A stretch of 12,616 nt of DNA from positions 1 to 12,616 of the forward strand of contig JBGQDM010000094.1 in assembly GCA_041495845.1 (NCBI GenBank), read 5' to 3'. Below are positions 12,559 to 12,616 of this stretch, in pieces. Position 1 is the stretch's first letter, and every line of letters begins with the position of its first letter. Source of the stretch: JBGQDM01 sp041495845 (lineage in GTDB: Bacteria; Acidobacteriota; Terriglobia; Terriglobales; Acidobacteriaceae). The notes beneath the pieces were generated by a model. It searched no databases and had not been told where the DNA came from. It saw only the letters and a list, made by a program, of their open reading frames with translations. Both the position numbers and the translations under genes were made by a program.

Positions 12559-12616
12559 CACCAGCAACCCTGGCGTACCGAGCCACAACCTGGCACTCCT
12601 CAATCCCCTGGCAGCC
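12536..12616 (+). CDS. VapC-like PIN-domain toxin, N-terminal fragment (possibly frameshifted)
   Basis: The gene starts at ATG 12536 inside the end of the antitoxin gene and is cut by the right edge after 27 codons. MTALVFVDTSN has the beta-strand plus first catalytic Asp (D8) typical of VapC ribonucleases, which cleave tRNA or rRNA. The next residues in this frame (PGVPSHNLALL) do not look like a PIN domain. The frame one base later reads LAYRATTWHSS, closer to the usual hydrophobic-Tyr-Arg continuation. Either the gene is frameshifted or it is a divergent family member. Position and overlap strongly support a toxin-antitoxin pair; activity of this copy is uncertain. Confidence 0.5.
   Translation, partial: MTALVFVDTSNPGVPSHNLALLNPLAA

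Noticed and set aside
1..12616. CRISPR array, tRNA or rRNA gene, riboswitch, insertion sequence or attachment site
   Set aside because: I scanned for regular repeats with spacers, cloverleaf arms with a TTC loop, cobalamin or SAM riboswitch cores and transposase motifs and saw none.

Overview
The window is dense, high-GC bacterial chromosome with little intergenic space and no tRNA, rRNA, CRISPR array or insertion sequence that I can see. No gene-free stretch exceeds 300 bases. Gene content (a TolC-like protein with a Gly-rich insert, a split acyl-CoA mutase, a MidA-type methyltransferase, VapBC) and codon style fit an Acidobacteriota chromosome. That placement is inference, because no taxonomic marker gene is present.

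Layout. (1) 1-188, minus: the 5' part of a MidA-type methyltransferase gene. (2) 294-3059: a Cpx-like envelope-stress locus. A CpxP/Spy-family periplasmic protein gene (minus, with a clear intrinsic terminator) is divergent from an overlapping cpxR-cpxA response regulator/histidine kinase pair (plus). The shared 187-bp promoter region carries GTCAA/GTAAA/GTCAG pentamers spaced at 10 bp, resembling CpxR boxes. (3) 3096-4144, minus: a small unknown gene overlapping by one base a 3-hydroxybutyryl-CoA dehydrogenase gene. (4) 4326-5105, minus: truA. (5) 5326-7281, plus: an outer-membrane TolC-family protein with no efflux partners in view. (6) 7423-9968, plus: cysK-cysE (4-bp overlap) followed 12 bp later by a family 2 glycosyltransferase gene. 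(7) 9976-10326, minus: a small tRNA-binding (EMAP/OB-fold) protein, convergent with the glycosyltransferase gene. (8) 10462-12264, plus: the large subunit of a B12-dependent acyl-CoA mutase with its own sigma70-like promoter. (9) 12310-12616, plus: a VapB-type antitoxin and the start of an overlapping VapC-like toxin gene, cut by the window edge.

How the genes work together. The cpxP/cpxRA block looks like a self-contained sensing circuit: periplasmic protein, membrane sensor, DNA-binding regulator and shared operator. Both the CpxP-like protein and the sensor's periplasmic juxtamembrane segment are rich in His and Met, which suggests metal or envelope stress. CysE makes O-acetylserine and CysK turns it into cysteine; the CysE C-terminus ends in Ile, as needed for the cysteine synthase complex. 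The mutase would normally be annotated methylmalonyl-CoA mutase. However, the two residues that select methylmalonyl-CoA (Tyr89 and Arg207 in the Propionibacterium enzyme) are Phe120 and Gln238 here, the pair found in isobutyryl-CoA mutase. This reassignment is the most useful observation in the window. I found no wholly new multi-gene system.
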